A stretch of DNA of 64,000 nt from a gamma proteobacterium L18 (GTDB lineage Bacteria > Pseudomonadota > Gammaproteobacteria > Pseudomonadales > Pseudomonadaceae): NCBI GenBank assembly GCA_000497835.1, contig KI547164.1, forward strand, positions 262,161 through 326,160, written 5' to 3'. Shown here one piece after another: positions 45,078-51,871 of the stretch. Numbering within the stretch: position 1 is the stretch's first letter; each line of letters begins with the position of its first letter. Both the position numbers and the translations under genes were made by a program. The notes beneath the pieces were generated by a model. The model was not told the DNA's origin. It did no database searches and saw only the letters and a list, made by a program, of their open reading frames with translations.

Positions 45078-45513
45078 GCTGTTCCAGTGCCGCTGGCGCG
45101 CCTCCAGGCGTTTGCTAGTGGCCTACCTCGCGGCACAGGGGTTGGCAATGCTCAGCCTGCTGGCGCTCGACGCCCCCTTCGCGTGGCGTTGCCTAGGTAT
45201 GCTGATATGCCTGGCCCACGCGGCCTGGCACCTGCCCCGCACGATTCTGCTCAGCCACCCCCGTGCCTGGCAGGCCCTGCGCCGCGATGCCGGCGGCTGG
45301 GCGCTGTGGAATCGCGCCAACGGCTGGCAGGCCGTGCAGTTGCTGCCCGACAGCATGGCCTTGCCGGGGCTGATCGTGCTGCGCTTTCGCCTGCCCGGGC
45401 AATGGTGGCCGCGCAGCCTGTGCCTGCCGGGCGACACCCAGGGCGCCGACGAACAGCGGCGCCTGCGGGTGCGCCTCAAGTTCAGTCGTCGTAGGTGGGC
45501 GGCACCAGAATAG
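45061..45513 (+). CDS. ygfX: YgfX-family membrane protein
   Basis: A 150-residue protein from a GTG inside sdhE. Two adjacent membrane segments lie near residues 20-58 ('[20 protein letters not shown]', '[15 protein letters not shown]') and a soluble part follows ('[20 protein letters not shown]'). It matches the YgfX (CptA) family, which was described with SdhE/CptB as a toxin-antitoxin-like pair affecting the cytoskeleton, although that role is disputed. Its 3' end overlaps the displaced nadB fragment by 32 bp on the other strand. Confidence 0.82.
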   Translation: MSSPSKLFQCRWRASRRLLVAYLAAQGLAMLSLLALDAPFAWRCLGMLICLAHAAWHLPRTILLSHPRAWQALRRDAGGWALWNRANGWQAVQLLPDSMALPGLIVLRFRLPGQWWPRSLCLPGDTQGADEQRRLRVRLKFSRRRWAAPE

Positions 45514-45673
45514 TGTCCAGCGCCTCGGGCAGCATGTCCGGGTAATCCAGCGTGTAGTGCAGGCCGCGGCTTTCCTTGCGCTGCATGGCCGAGCGAATCA
45601 TCAACTCGGCCACTTGGGCCAGGTTGCGCAGCTCGATCAGGTCGCGGCTGACCTTGTAGTTGCTGTAGAACTC
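45482..45673 (-). pseudogene. nadB: Displaced native 3' end of nadB
   Basis: On the minus strand this encodes [20 protein letters not shown] and on to [13 protein letters not shown] with a stop, i.e. the last 63 residues of NadB, but has no start. It is the original chromosomal end of the gene, cut off by the element integrated at 45656-45673. With it, NadB would be 538 residues, the P. aeruginosa length as I recall. The element supplies a recoded replacement for the active copy (52103 onward). It is a dead fragment, but shows the exact insertion point. Confidence 0.93.
45656..45673. other. attL core of the nadB-integrated element
   Basis: GTAGTTGCTGTAGAACTC is identical to 52268-52285. It encodes EFYSNY of NadB on the minus strand. 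Left of it lies the native nadB end; right of it is foreign DNA. It is the longest identity between the two junctions. Confidence 0.9.
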
Positions 45674-45716
45674 GACGTGATGAGGCTAAACCCAATGGAT
45701 ACAGGGGTTTCAGCCG

Positions 45717-47152
45717 ATGACCATCAATCCACGCTCCCAAACTGGGACAAACCTGTTACAAACTCCCCTCGCCAAGCCATACCACTATCGCCGGTCTGGT
45801 CGCTATTACCTTCGCCTTCGCCCTCAAGGCACCGCTAAGGGATTCTTCACGCTGTCACTCAGGACCACCGACAAGGCTACCGCTATGACCATCTCGCAAG
45901 ACATCCTCTCGACCCTCAAGGCATACCATCTGGACAACCCAGAGGCGTCATGGGATGAGCTGAGAGAGCGTCTCTTGGACATCGCTGAGTACAGCCTGAC
46001 GATGGCCCACGGTGATAGCTCACTGGTCGCCTACGAGATGATTAACGATGAGCACCATCAGGCCCTCCGTGAGGCAAGCGCAAAGCTGCCCCTGAGCGTC
46101 AATCAGCAACGGGCTGTGAGTAAGGCACTGGAGATCATTGAGGCGTCTCAGGAGCGCATGAAGGGCAGGTCGGGGAATCTGGTGGAGATCGTAAAGGGTC
46201 TCAAGGATGAGTCTTGTGGCACGTCAGTGGCCCTGACTCCGTCCCTATCTGTAAGTTCATCTGAACGGCTGACCTTCAAGGCTCTCTCTGCGCTGTACTT
46301 GGACGAACTCAAGGACAACGTGACGCCGGGAACCATGCGAGATGCCAAGTCATCCTGTAAGGAGATCGCTGAGATTCTCGGTGATTTGGACCTGAAGACC
46401 CATACACGGGACGATATGAAGAAGCTTCGAGAGAAGCTCTTTGAGGGGCGCAAGGCTTCAACGGTGAAGAAGATACTGACCCGGCTATCAACAGTGATGA
46501 AGTGGGCGGTGAACAACGACTACATTGCCAAAGCCCTGACTGAGGGGCTGAAGCCAACCAAAGGCGCTGATAGCTCCCGTGAGGCGTTCTCTCAGGATCA
46601 GGTAAAGGCCCTCATGGCTCACGCTAAGACCCTGCGAGTGGACGCATGGCAGCGCTGGGCGTTGTCCCTTGGGGTCATCACTGGGACCCGTATTGAGGAA
46701 CTTAGGCAGTTGACTAAGGCTGACGTTAAGCAGGTCGGGGATGTCTGGGTTATCGACATCAATAGGAACGATGGCAAGACGGCCAAGACCAAGAATGCTT
46801 TGAGGGTCATCCCGTTGACCGATGGGGCCTATGGGTTTGATCTTCAGGCTTTCCTTGAGTTTGTCCAAAGAGCGGACTCTCGCCTGTTCGCTTTGGGCGC
46901 TGGGCGATTCTCTGAGTTGCTCAATGGGCTTATCCGTGATGTCTTGGACCTGAAGGCTGATCGCACCCAAACCTTCCACTCGCTACGGCACTCTCTGGCT
47001 GGAGCCTTGAAGGCCGCTGAGATTCCTGTGGGCACCGCTGAGTCGATCTTGGGGCACGCTTCGGGGTCGATCAGCTATGACCTATACGGGGCGGGGAGCG
47101 GGGTTGATGTGGGGCGTATGGCTGAAGCGCTGCAAGCAGCCTTGCGTTGATT
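45717..47152 (+). CDS. int: Tyrosine recombinase (phage-type integrase)
   Basis: A 477-residue integrase (stop included at 47150). An N-terminal arm-binding region, a SAM-like core-binding domain (about 185-280, 'TFKALSALYLDELKDNVTPG') and a catalytic domain. The catalytic set is complete: Arg325 in 'GTRIEELR', a Lys near 354-359, His421 and Arg424 in 'FHSLRHSL', His447 in 'LGHASGS' and Tyr454 in 'ISYDLYG'. It begins 44 bp from attL, as integrases of satellites and temperate phages do. No strong ribosome site is seen. The start region contains the possible arm-site repeat GTTACAAAC. It should catalyse insertion at nadB. Confidence 0.93.
45740..45776. promoter_or_regulatory. Possible integrase arm-site repeats near attL
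   Basis: GGGACAAA followed by TGTTACAAAC occurs here and again at about 52031-52062 close to attR (GGGACAAAG ... CTGTTACAAACC). The same short words at both ends in the same order suggest arm-type binding sites for the integrase. Their location inside the integrase start is unusual. Confidence 0.4.
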
Positions 47153-47257
47153 ACGTAGGAACCTTTCCTCGTAGCTCCTACGCGGGGTCTCAGAGGGTTC
47201 CTGTGGGAACACTCCATGAGGCGCTTGTAAAGGCGTTCTCGTTTGTGAAACCTTGAG

Positions 47258-47355
47258 CCGCTGAGATTCCTATGGTGACTGCTGGTTCGGTCTTGGGGCA
47301 CGCCTCGGGGTCAATCAGTTATGACCTCTATCGCGTGGAGAGCTTGGTTGACTAA
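47258..47355 (+). pseudogene. Remnant of a second integrase 3' end
   Basis: The frame reads AEIPMVTAGSVLGHASGSIS then YDLYRVESLVD and a stop, closely parallel to residues 434-460 of the intact integrase (AEIPVGTAESILGHASGSIS, then YDLYGAG). A TGA and a 2-bp deletion precede it, so it is broken. It contains the His and Tyr catalytic region. It may be left from replacement of an older integrase, or from partial duplication. Confidence 0.8.
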
Positions 47356-47507
47356 CGCTTTCGGGAAAGCCCTTGGCAAAAAGCTGGCAATATGCCTTGA
47401 AAAGGCCATTATTGGATCCATATTAGGTATCGCACGTTGGAGGTCCATCGTGTCGCCAGTATCCATTTCCGAGGACATGGCGTTTGATAGATCAAAAGGT
47501 AGTTGAT

Positions 47508-47666
47508 ATGAACGATACTTGGGAGATTTACAAAGACAAAGCGGGTGAATGGCGCTGGACCCGTACAGCCTCCAATGGCCGTATCGTGGGTGCCTCTTCG
47601 CAAGGCTATGTGAATCGTGTTGACTGCGTGTCTAACGCTCAACGCAATGGCTACACCGGTTCGTAA
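47508..47666 (+). CDS. DUF1508 (YegP-like) protein
   Basis: A 52-residue protein, MNDTWEIYKDKAGEWRWTRT then 'SNGRIVGASSQGYVNRVDC'. This is a single DUF1508 repeat (YegP type), a small beta-alpha unit of unknown function seen in bacteria and phages. AAAGG precedes the ATG at a suitable distance. It lies between the integrase and the first phage promoter, so it may be expressed in the integrated state from a host promoter. Confidence 0.8.
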   Translation: MNDTWEIYKDKAGEWRWTRTASNGRIVGASSQGYVNRVDCVSNAQRNGYTGS

Positions 47667-47788
47667 GGACCAAAGCCTCTGGAGGGTGGCCTGTATGGCG
47701 TCCTCCACAGGCATCGAGTTGGATGTCCTCACCGGGCATGTTCATCGCGACTCAGAGGATCAGCTTGTAAATATGGGCGACCAAAACA

Positions 47789-47827
47789 ATATGTAGTACC
47801 CAAATGGAGAGGTCGAACACTACATAT
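47789..47827. promoter_or_regulatory. 9-bp inverted repeat abutting the phage promoter
   Basis: ATATGTAGT (47789-47797) and ACTACATAT (47819-47827) are exact complements 21 bases apart. The right arm runs into the upstream edge of the phage-type promoter at 47825. It could be a repressor site or a hairpin isolating the promoter from upstream transcription. Confidence 0.5.
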
Positions 47828-47847
47828 AGACCCTCACTATGGCACAC
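47825..47847 (+). promoter_or_regulatory. gh-1/T7-like phage RNA polymerase promoter P1
   Basis: The sequence TATAGACCCTCACTATGGCA then CAC matches the gh-1 phage promoter, which I recall as TAAAAACCCTCACTRTGGC plus a short tail, at 20 of 23 positions, with the CCCTCACTATGGC core intact. Transcription would start at G47841, giving a leader of about 35 nt with the AGGAGG ribosome site of the HNH gene. A host sigma-70 promoter does not explain this match. Confidence 0.8.
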
Positions 47848-47875
47848 CCACACATAGCCATAGGAGGACCACACC

Positions 47876-48385
47876 ATGTCCCGCTACACCGCAATGCCAT
47901 CCCTCGAATCCCTTCAAGCAATCTACAAGATCGACCCGGCGAGTCCCTCGGGCCTTTCCCGCATCAAGGCCACCCGTGGTCGAAACGGTCGAGTCGGCCC
48001 AGTCGTGAGCATGGGCAGCGACGGCTACTTTCGAATGAAGTTTGATGGCCAGTTCTACCGTACCCATCGAGTCATCTTCTTTATGCACACCGGCATCGAC
48101 CCTGATGAGCTTGTTGTCGATCACATTGACGGCGATCAGTTGAATAACAAGGTTGAGAACCTACGCGCCTGTACCCAGCAGGAGAACCTGTGGAATTCCA
48201 AGTGTCGTGAGAAAGCCGATGGACTTCCCAAAGGTATCTTCCAGCAGGGCCGTCAATTCGGCGTTAGGCTTTCTATTGCGGACGACAAGCCCGGCGTGGT
48301 CTGGTTTGCAAACGTTCGAGCGGCAACGAGATATGTGGATCAGATTCGCAAGCGCTACCACGGCGAATATGCACGCAACGATTAA
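47876..48385 (+). CDS. HNH endonuclease
   Basis: A 169-residue HNH nuclease. The motif is 'THRVIFFMHTG' (about 63-73), 'VVDHIDGDQLNNKVENLR' (80-97, the H and the two N) and 'ACTQQENLWN'. Proteins of this kind are frequent in T7-like phages, as free-standing homing nucleases. TAGGAGG stands 11 bases ahead of the ATG. It is directly behind phage promoter P1, so expression should require helper RNA polymerase. It could attack competing or helper DNA, or act in satellite mobility. Confidence 0.9.
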   Translation: MSRYTAMPSLESLQAIYKIDPASPSGLSRIKATRGRNGRVGPVVSMGSDGYFRMKFDGQFYRTHRVIFFMHTGIDPDELVVDHIDGDQLNNKVENLRACTQQENLWNSKCREKADGLPKGIFQQGRQFGVRLSIADDKPGVVWFANVRAATRYVDQIRKRYHGEYARND

Positions 48386-48422
48386 TTCGCTCAGGCTTTT
48401 CCCAGCGAGTCAATAGGGAGGA

Positions 48423-48445
48423 CAAATACCCTCACTATTGCAGTA
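48423..48445 (+). promoter_or_regulatory. gh-1/T7-like phage RNA polymerase promoter P2
   Basis: CAAATACCCTCACTATTGCA then GTA matches the recalled gh-1 consensus at 19 of 23 positions, with the CCCTCACTAT specificity core preserved and GG changed to TG at the start. It points rightwards toward the AT-rich tract and the gene cluster that includes the capsid-like gene. Confidence 0.72.
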
Positions 48446-48718
48446 GGCAGGGAACAATAAGAAAAAATCTCTCGCCACCTACCGGACATCCTTGCGATGC
48501 CGATCAGAGACGACCAAGCGATAAGAGACCAGCCACCATTGCGGTGATGTGAGCCAGCGCCAACAGTCCCCGATAAGCAGACCCCAGCGTCTGGCTCCAG
48601 TAGGAAGGAGTACAGCTTGATATTGTCGATCCATGAACCGATGCCCACGAAGGGCACCGTTGGGGAGACCATGCACGGGATTGGGGCCACCGTGTATCGC
48701 TCAAGTTGTACGGGGGCC

Positions 48719-48820
48719 TTTAACTTAAAGATAACTCTTAGAGCAACTCTATCATTATTATCTTTAAATCAATCCAACAATTAAGCCTTAAAGAAAATCT
48801 CATAGAACTCTCTAAGTTAG
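48719..48820. other. AT-rich tract, possible replication origin
   Basis: Over 48721-48780 I count 15 G/C of 60 (25%), and 12 of 40 in the next 40 bases, against a GC-rich chromosome. Related words repeat in it ('cttaaagataactcttagag' and 'ccttaaagaaaatctcatag'). T7's primary origin consists of phage promoters followed by an AT-rich stretch; P2 lies 280 bp upstream here. Origin function is inference. Confidence 0.45.
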
Positions 48821-48877
48821 GGATTGGTCTTGCGACCATGACACCCCGTTCAATCAACCACCTCAAAGGAGGGCCAG

Positions 48878-49168
48878 ATGAAATTCCACTTTGCACTTGA
48901 CGGCATTCCACAAGGACGCCAAGAGACCCTGTTGTTTATTGAGTCAGCTATGCCCACTGGTCGCCATCGTCTCGCTGTCTTCAACCTCAAGAACATCGGT
49001 CTACGGACCAGTAAAGGCTATGAGAGCTGCCTTGAGTATGTGTCGGGCAAGCTGGGAGCGTTTCTCTTAGGTCCCCTTGAAGAAGTTCTTAAGGCTACGG
49101 GCCTTGACCTGATCCGTTTCTACCACGTCATTAACGCCGTGCCTGTGGTTCTTACAGCCCGTCGCTAA
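48878..49168 (+). CDS. Hypothetical protein of the satellite
   Basis: A 96-residue protein from MKFHFALDGI to VPVVLTARR, preceded by AAAGGAGG at ideal spacing. A mixed alpha/beta composition, no membrane helix, C-terminal 'FYHVINAVPVVLTARR'. I recognise no family. It is the first gene after P2 and the AT-rich tract, so may act early in helper-dependent expression, for instance in replication. The ribosome site and codon use support a real gene. Confidence 0.65.
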   Translation: MKFHFALDGIPQGRQETLLFIESAMPTGRHRLAVFNLKNIGLRTSKGYESCLEYVSGKLGAFLLGPLEEVLKATGLDLIRFYHVINAVPVVLTARR

Positions 49169-49377
49169 GTTCCAACTTTGACCGTCGCCACGGTTGATCC
49201 CTTCGATGCCCTTCAGGCTTGCCATGTCCTGAATCAGCGTCATCAACACCACTTGAAACCCAGAACCTTTTGATCGTCCTTGAAGATGCCCGCGAAGGCT
49301 TTCTCCTTGGCCGTCTGGTCGTGCGCGTCTATGGCGCAAGGACGAATCAAAGGGTCCCCAATAGGAGAACCCAAACC
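49169..49377. other. Gap with coding-like sequence on the opposite strand
   Basis: This 209-bp gap has no plus-strand gene. On the minus strand one frame reads AHDQTAKEKAFAGIFKDDQK then VLGFKWC and stop; shifting one frame at that point continues as VLMTLIQDMASLKGIEGINR then GDGQSWNL. It looks like a broken protein fragment, perhaps from a phage gene, but I cannot name it. Confidence 0.4.
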
Positions 49378-49779
49378 ATGAAAATCACTATCACGAAAGT
49401 CCTGAAGAACGAAGTCACCGTGTCGGGCCAGACCCTGAACCGTGAGTACGTCGAGAACATCATGCTGCCCATGCTGGTCGCCCAATGCGGGACCGTTAAG
49501 GGCCAGCAATTCGAGATCGTTAAGGCGTTCGATGAGGCCGGTCTGTCGCTCCAAGCGATTCCCGTAGTTGCCCGAGAGTACCGCCAAGACCAATACCAGA
49601 AGGCCCAAGAGAAGGCTCAGAGAGAGGCTGAGGCCCGTTGGCATCAAGAGCGCTGCCGTGAGTACACGCCCCGTGAGATCGCCCAAGCGAAGGCCGATAA
49701 GGAAGCCCGAGCCGCTGCCATTCGTGAGCATGGTGCCCGTATCCGTGCTGCCTCCCGTGCCAATAGCGCTGGCTGGTAA
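49378..49779 (+). CDS. Charged coiled-coil protein upstream of the capsid gene
   Basis: A 133-residue protein, preceded by ATAGGAG. The first 65 residues are a compact domain ('MKITITKVLKNEVTVSGQTL'). From about residue 70 the sequence is nearly all charged helix, rich in Lys, Arg, Glu and Gln ('KAQEKAQREAEARWHQERCR'). It lies 50 bp before the capsid-like gene. In T7 the scaffold gene 9 precedes the capsid gene 10, so a scaffolding or capsid-size-altering role is a reasonable hypothesis, but the protein is basic and much smaller than a T7 scaffold. The family is not recognised. Confidence 0.6.
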   Translation: MKITITKVLKNEVTVSGQTLNREYVENIMLPMLVAQCGTVKGQQFEIVKAFDEAGLSLQAIPVVAREYRQDQYQKAQEKAQREAEARWHQERCREYTPREIAQAKADKEARAAAIREHGARIRAASRANSAGW

Positions 49780-49829
49780 CAGCACCTCGACACACAACCA
49801 CTTCATTCATCTATTCAGGAGAAACAACC

Positions 49830-50834
49830 ATGACTAAGCCATTCCAGTACACCAAACCTTCGACCTACACCACCGCCATCACCGATGAGCACACCGGGTC
49901 GATTCGATTCAACACTGCTGATGTTCGCCCAGAGACCCAAGCGGCCACCGATGTATCCGTCTATGTGGAGGCCCTTGTGGAAGCCGCTGAGGACTACTTG
50001 AACGGCGATGAGTGGCGAGAGGCTGCCATGGAGGCAACCCCTTGCGAGTTCCGTCCGGCTGGCTCTGAGGCCACTGGGCAACAAATCATCACCATGGCCG
50101 ACCGCTCTGTCGCCTTCGATCCCCGCAAGAACTGGGATAACGAGACCATCGACAAGGGTGAAGTCCTGGCCGGTTCTGTGATCTTCACTGAGGCCACCGA
50201 CACGGCATTGGTCATCAGCCACCGTGCCACCATCCTTGACCACAACCTGATGGCAGGCTTCACCGTCCAGTCTATGGAGCAAACCGCTGACAAGATGCTT
50301 CGTGATATTGAGCACAGCGCAGCCGGTAAGGTCGCTGCCATCTTGGCGACTGCCCCAAGCACCGAAGTGGTCTCTGAGACCATGCCAACAGGCAAGCCTA
50401 TGGAGGTCTCTGAGGACCTCATTGACATCATGGTCATGAACATCAACCACACCGTAGGCACCTCGCTGAGCGACTTCGTGGTCCTGCTGCCTGCTGCTCT
50501 CCTGAGCACTCTGGAACGTGCTGCCAACCGTGCCGGTCTTGGAGATGATGTCGAGGCCCTCATTGGAGCAGGCATCCAGCCGTACACTGGGACTGACCAT
50601 GGCATCTTTATGTTGCCCAAGCTGTTCACCTCACTGAGCTACCGTGAGCGCCAAGACGGCAGCGTGTGGCGCATCGAAGCGACCCGCAATCCGAACGCCC
50701 AAGGCTGGGACCTTGAGATCATGGCTGTGGTGGACATCATCGCCAATGGCATGGTCAAGGTGAAACTCACTACCGATGGTCTTCAGACTGTCCAAGTGCC
50801 GTTCCCGCTGGTCACTCGTATTGCCCTGAGCTGA
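49830..50834 (+). CDS. Probable HK97-fold major capsid protein
   Basis: A 334-residue protein with AGGAG eight bases before the ATG. The order of segments fits an HK97-fold capsid: an N-terminal arm, a strand-rich E-loop region (about 107-135), a long spine helix ('FTVQSMEQTADKMLRDIEHS' onward, 144-173), an A-domain with helix 'SEDLIDIMVMNINHTVGTSL' (194-213), strand 'DFVVLLPAALLSTLE', and a beta-rich end. T7 gp10 (345 residues) has the same order, but direct identity is low. A hairpin follows the gene, as Tphi follows T7 gene 10. No portal, protease or terminase accompanies it. The call rests on pattern, not strong homology. Confidence 0.6.
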   Translation: MTKPFQYTKPSTYTTAITDEHTGSIRFNTADVRPETQAATDVSVYVEALVEAAEDYLNGDEWREAAMEATPCEFRPAGSEATGQQIITMADRSVAFDPRKNWDNETIDKGEVLAGSVIFTEATDTALVISHRATILDHNLMAGFTVQSMEQTADKMLRDIEHSAAGKVAAILATAPSTEVVSETMPTGKPMEVSEDLIDIMVMNINHTVGTSLSDFVVLLPAALLSTLERAANRAGLGDDVEALIGAGIQPYTGTDHGIFMLPKLFTSLSYRERQDGSVWRIEATRNPNAQGWDLEIMAVVDIIANGMVKVKLTTDGLQTVQVPFPLVTRIALS

Positions 50835-50844
50835 TCGTAAAGAA

Positions 50845-50881
50845 CCCCGTAAGGCCGGACCTAAAGAGGGACCGGCAGGGG
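50845..50881 (+). terminator. Terminator-like hairpin after the capsid gene
   Basis: Nested pairs CCCC (50845-50848)/GGGG (50878-50881), CCGG/CCGG and CCT/AGG close on an AAAG loop, 11 bp after the capsid stop. There is no clean T tract. T7-like phages have their main terminator in the same place. The remaining gap to 51038 shows no gene. Confidence 0.5.
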
Positions 50882-51038
50882 CACAGCTTCACCTATCCGC
50901 ATCATCGCCCGTCGCTGGGCATCCACCTAATCGAAAGTCTTCCTGTTTGTTCCTTCATGCCACCGGCAGAACCCTTGGTCGGGTCTTTCGGCTGCCCGTG
51001 GGAGCGAACTTGAGGGAGCAAACAAGAGGAAAAGACCA

Positions 51039-51773
51039 ATGAACATGAACAACAACCCAATCCCCGTAGCCCTCATGGGTAAGACCTTCACTGCGAATCA
51101 GGACCGGATGTGGCATCTCAACGAGATCCATAAGGGTCTCGACCTGCCAGACAGCAAGTCCCCATCGAAGTGGGACAATGAAATCTCAAGAGCCCTCGAA
51201 GCTTCCCGAAATTTCGTGAAGGTGGACAAGGTAGGCTCATTCGCTGATGAGCTTGGAACCATTGCCTACGCGATGTGGGTCTCCCCTGAGTTTTACCTGA
51301 TGGTGGCCTCCGCCTTCGTCGCCATGCGTAACCACGCTGTCAGTGAGCTTCGCCATAAGGATGCTCTCTTAGACGCCAACATGCCCAAGGCTTCGACCCT
51401 CGATATGAAAGCCCGAGGCGCTGGCCTCACATGGACTGAGGCTTGCCGGGTTGCTGGTATTCAACAACCACGCCTTGCCCTTGAGGCTCTGGTCGCCATG
51501 AAAGCCTTCGTGTACCCATTAGACAACTTCGGGACCCGAGACGGCTCGCCACGGCCACACAAGAAGGGCTTTGAGGTGGGTGCCTTTGTGAAGGTCTCAT
51601 CGGACTTCGGTAACCGTGAAGGATGGCGGGTAAAACCCCGTGGTCTCGACTGGCTCCGTGAGAAGGCCCAAGAGATTAACCTCAACGTGTCCGAGACGAA
51701 GGCCCTCAAGGCTAAAGCCAAGCGAGTCTCAAAGGCTTCACGCATCGACCAGTGGGGCAGGGTCATCAAATAA
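51039..51773 (+). CDS. KilA-N / antirepressor-type DNA-binding protein
   Basis: A 244-residue protein. The N-terminal half resembles the KilA-N domain: 'RMWHLNEIHKGLDLPDSKSP' at the beginning and 'YAMWVSPEFYLMVASAFVAM' (about 78-97). The C-terminal half ('LTWTEACRVAGIQQPRLALE', 'GWRVKPRGLDWLREKAQEIN') reads like the phage antirepressor C-terminal domain. Such proteins bind DNA or a repressor and often control phage induction. Here it could regulate the satellite or interfere with the helper. AGAGGAAAAG precedes the ATG. Confidence 0.75.
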   Translation: MNMNNNPIPVALMGKTFTANQDRMWHLNEIHKGLDLPDSKSPSKWDNEISRALEASRNFVKVDKVGSFADELGTIAYAMWVSPEFYLMVASAFVAMRNHAVSELRHKDALLDANMPKASTLDMKARGAGLTWTEACRVAGIQQPRLALEALVAMKAFVYPLDNFGTRDGSPRPHKKGFEVGAFVKVSSDFGNREGWRVKPRGLDWLREKAQEINLNVSETKALKAKAKRVSKASRIDQWGRVIK

Positions 51774-51796
51774 CCATCAACCTATAGGAGAACCCC

Positions 51797-51871
51797 ATGG
51801 ACCACCTACAGGCCCTCTACTGGGTCTGTCTGGCCGTTCAACTGGGGTTCTGGTTGTGGTCGCACCGTTAG
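51797..51871 (+). CDS. 24-residue membrane peptide
   Basis: The frame is MDHLQALYWVCLAVQLGFWL then WSHR, preceded by TATAGGAG at seven bases. Residues 6-22 form one hydrophobic helix. The ribosome site is as good as those of the larger genes, and the gene lies 23 bp after the KilA-N gene. Possible roles are a mini-holin, pore or membrane-binding exclusion peptide; none can be shown from sequence. Confidence 0.55.
   Translation: MDHLQALYWVCLAVQLGFWLWSHR

Larger units (their letters stand above)
48386..48877. other. Non-coding control region with phage promoter and AT-rich tract
   Basis: About 490 bp between the HNH gene and the next gene. It holds the phage-type promoter P2 (48423-48445) and a very AT-rich tract (about 48719-48820). 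A minus-strand frame of 99 codons (48690-48391, GTG start, two hydrophobic segments such as 'GGWSLIAWSSLIGIARM') exists but has no ribosome site; I do not call it a gene. Confidence 0.6.

Noticed and set aside
47321..47506. A 61-codon frame between the integrase remnant and the DUF1508 gene
   Set aside because: It begins inside the integrase remnant in another frame, has no ribosome site, and ends against the DUF1508 start.
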